A DNA stretch of 12,970 bases, from contig QAXH01005076.1 in the NCBI GenBank assembly GCA_004335635.1, positions 6,922 to 19,891 on the forward strand, given 5' to 3'. Positions 12,908-12,970 of this stretch are shown here, in pieces (the stretch's first letter is position 1; each line of letters starts with the position of its first letter). The notes below the pieces were generated by a model. It did not search any database and had not been told where the DNA came from. It saw only the letters and a list, made by a program, of their open reading frames with translations. Made by a program: the position numbers and the translations under genes. The stretch is from Chloromonas sp. AAM2 (taxonomy: Eukaryota > Chlorophyta > Chlorophyceae > Chlamydomonadales > Chlamydomonadaceae).

Positions 12908-12970
12908 GCTGTGTGACATCATACATACATACTGTGTGTTCCGTGCTGTGTGACATCATACATACATACT
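12908..12970. repeat. 37-bp-spaced direct repeat at window end
   Basis: The 26-nt segment at 12908-12933 (GCTGTGTGACATCATACATA and on) recurs exactly at 12945-12970, at the start of SPF30 intron 7. It may continue beyond the window. Confidence 0.9.

Overview
The window is nuclear DNA of a eukaryote. It holds two intron-rich genes transcribed away from each other from a shared spacer of about 300 bp. No bacterial-style genes, rRNA or convincing tRNA is visible. Both proteins look most like their plant and green-algal relatives. Short exons, GT-AG introns of roughly 90-970 nt and many simple repeats inside introns and coding sequence suggest a chlorophyte green alga, perhaps Dunaliella- or volvocine-like. 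That placement is inference.

Minus strand, 8699 down to about 1155 (probably on to 354 and beyond the left edge): a protein with two CTLH/CRA modules. It resembles the plant family annotated 'Ran-binding protein in the microtubule-organising centre' or 'LisH and RanBPM domains containing protein' (Arabidopsis At5g66810-like, recalled from memory and not searched). I reconstruct 12 exons, all joining in phase, plus a likely 13th. One intron appears to be of the rare GC-AG class. A poly-proline/poly-glutamine stretch interrupts the middle of the protein.

Plus strand, 9001 to 12860 and off the right edge: the splicing factor SPF30 (SMNDC1), with its N-terminal coiled region, Tudor domain, basic nuclear-localisation-like motif and the start of the conserved C-terminal block. 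Seven exons are in the window. The last exon or exons lie outside.

The most unusual feature is a set of five partial copies of exon edges lying in adjacent introns, three in the CTLH gene and two in SPF30. Copies of exon 5' ends lie upstream of the true exon and copies of 3' ends lie downstream. Where the donor side was copied, the copied donor is destroyed. One copy in SPF30 forms an open, phase-matched 84-nt candidate cassette exon. Introns also carry a 31-bp minisatellite, dispersed fragments of a retroposon-like repeat (one with a possible 8-bp target duplication), a second dispersed repeat ending next to a splice acceptor, and several microsatellites.
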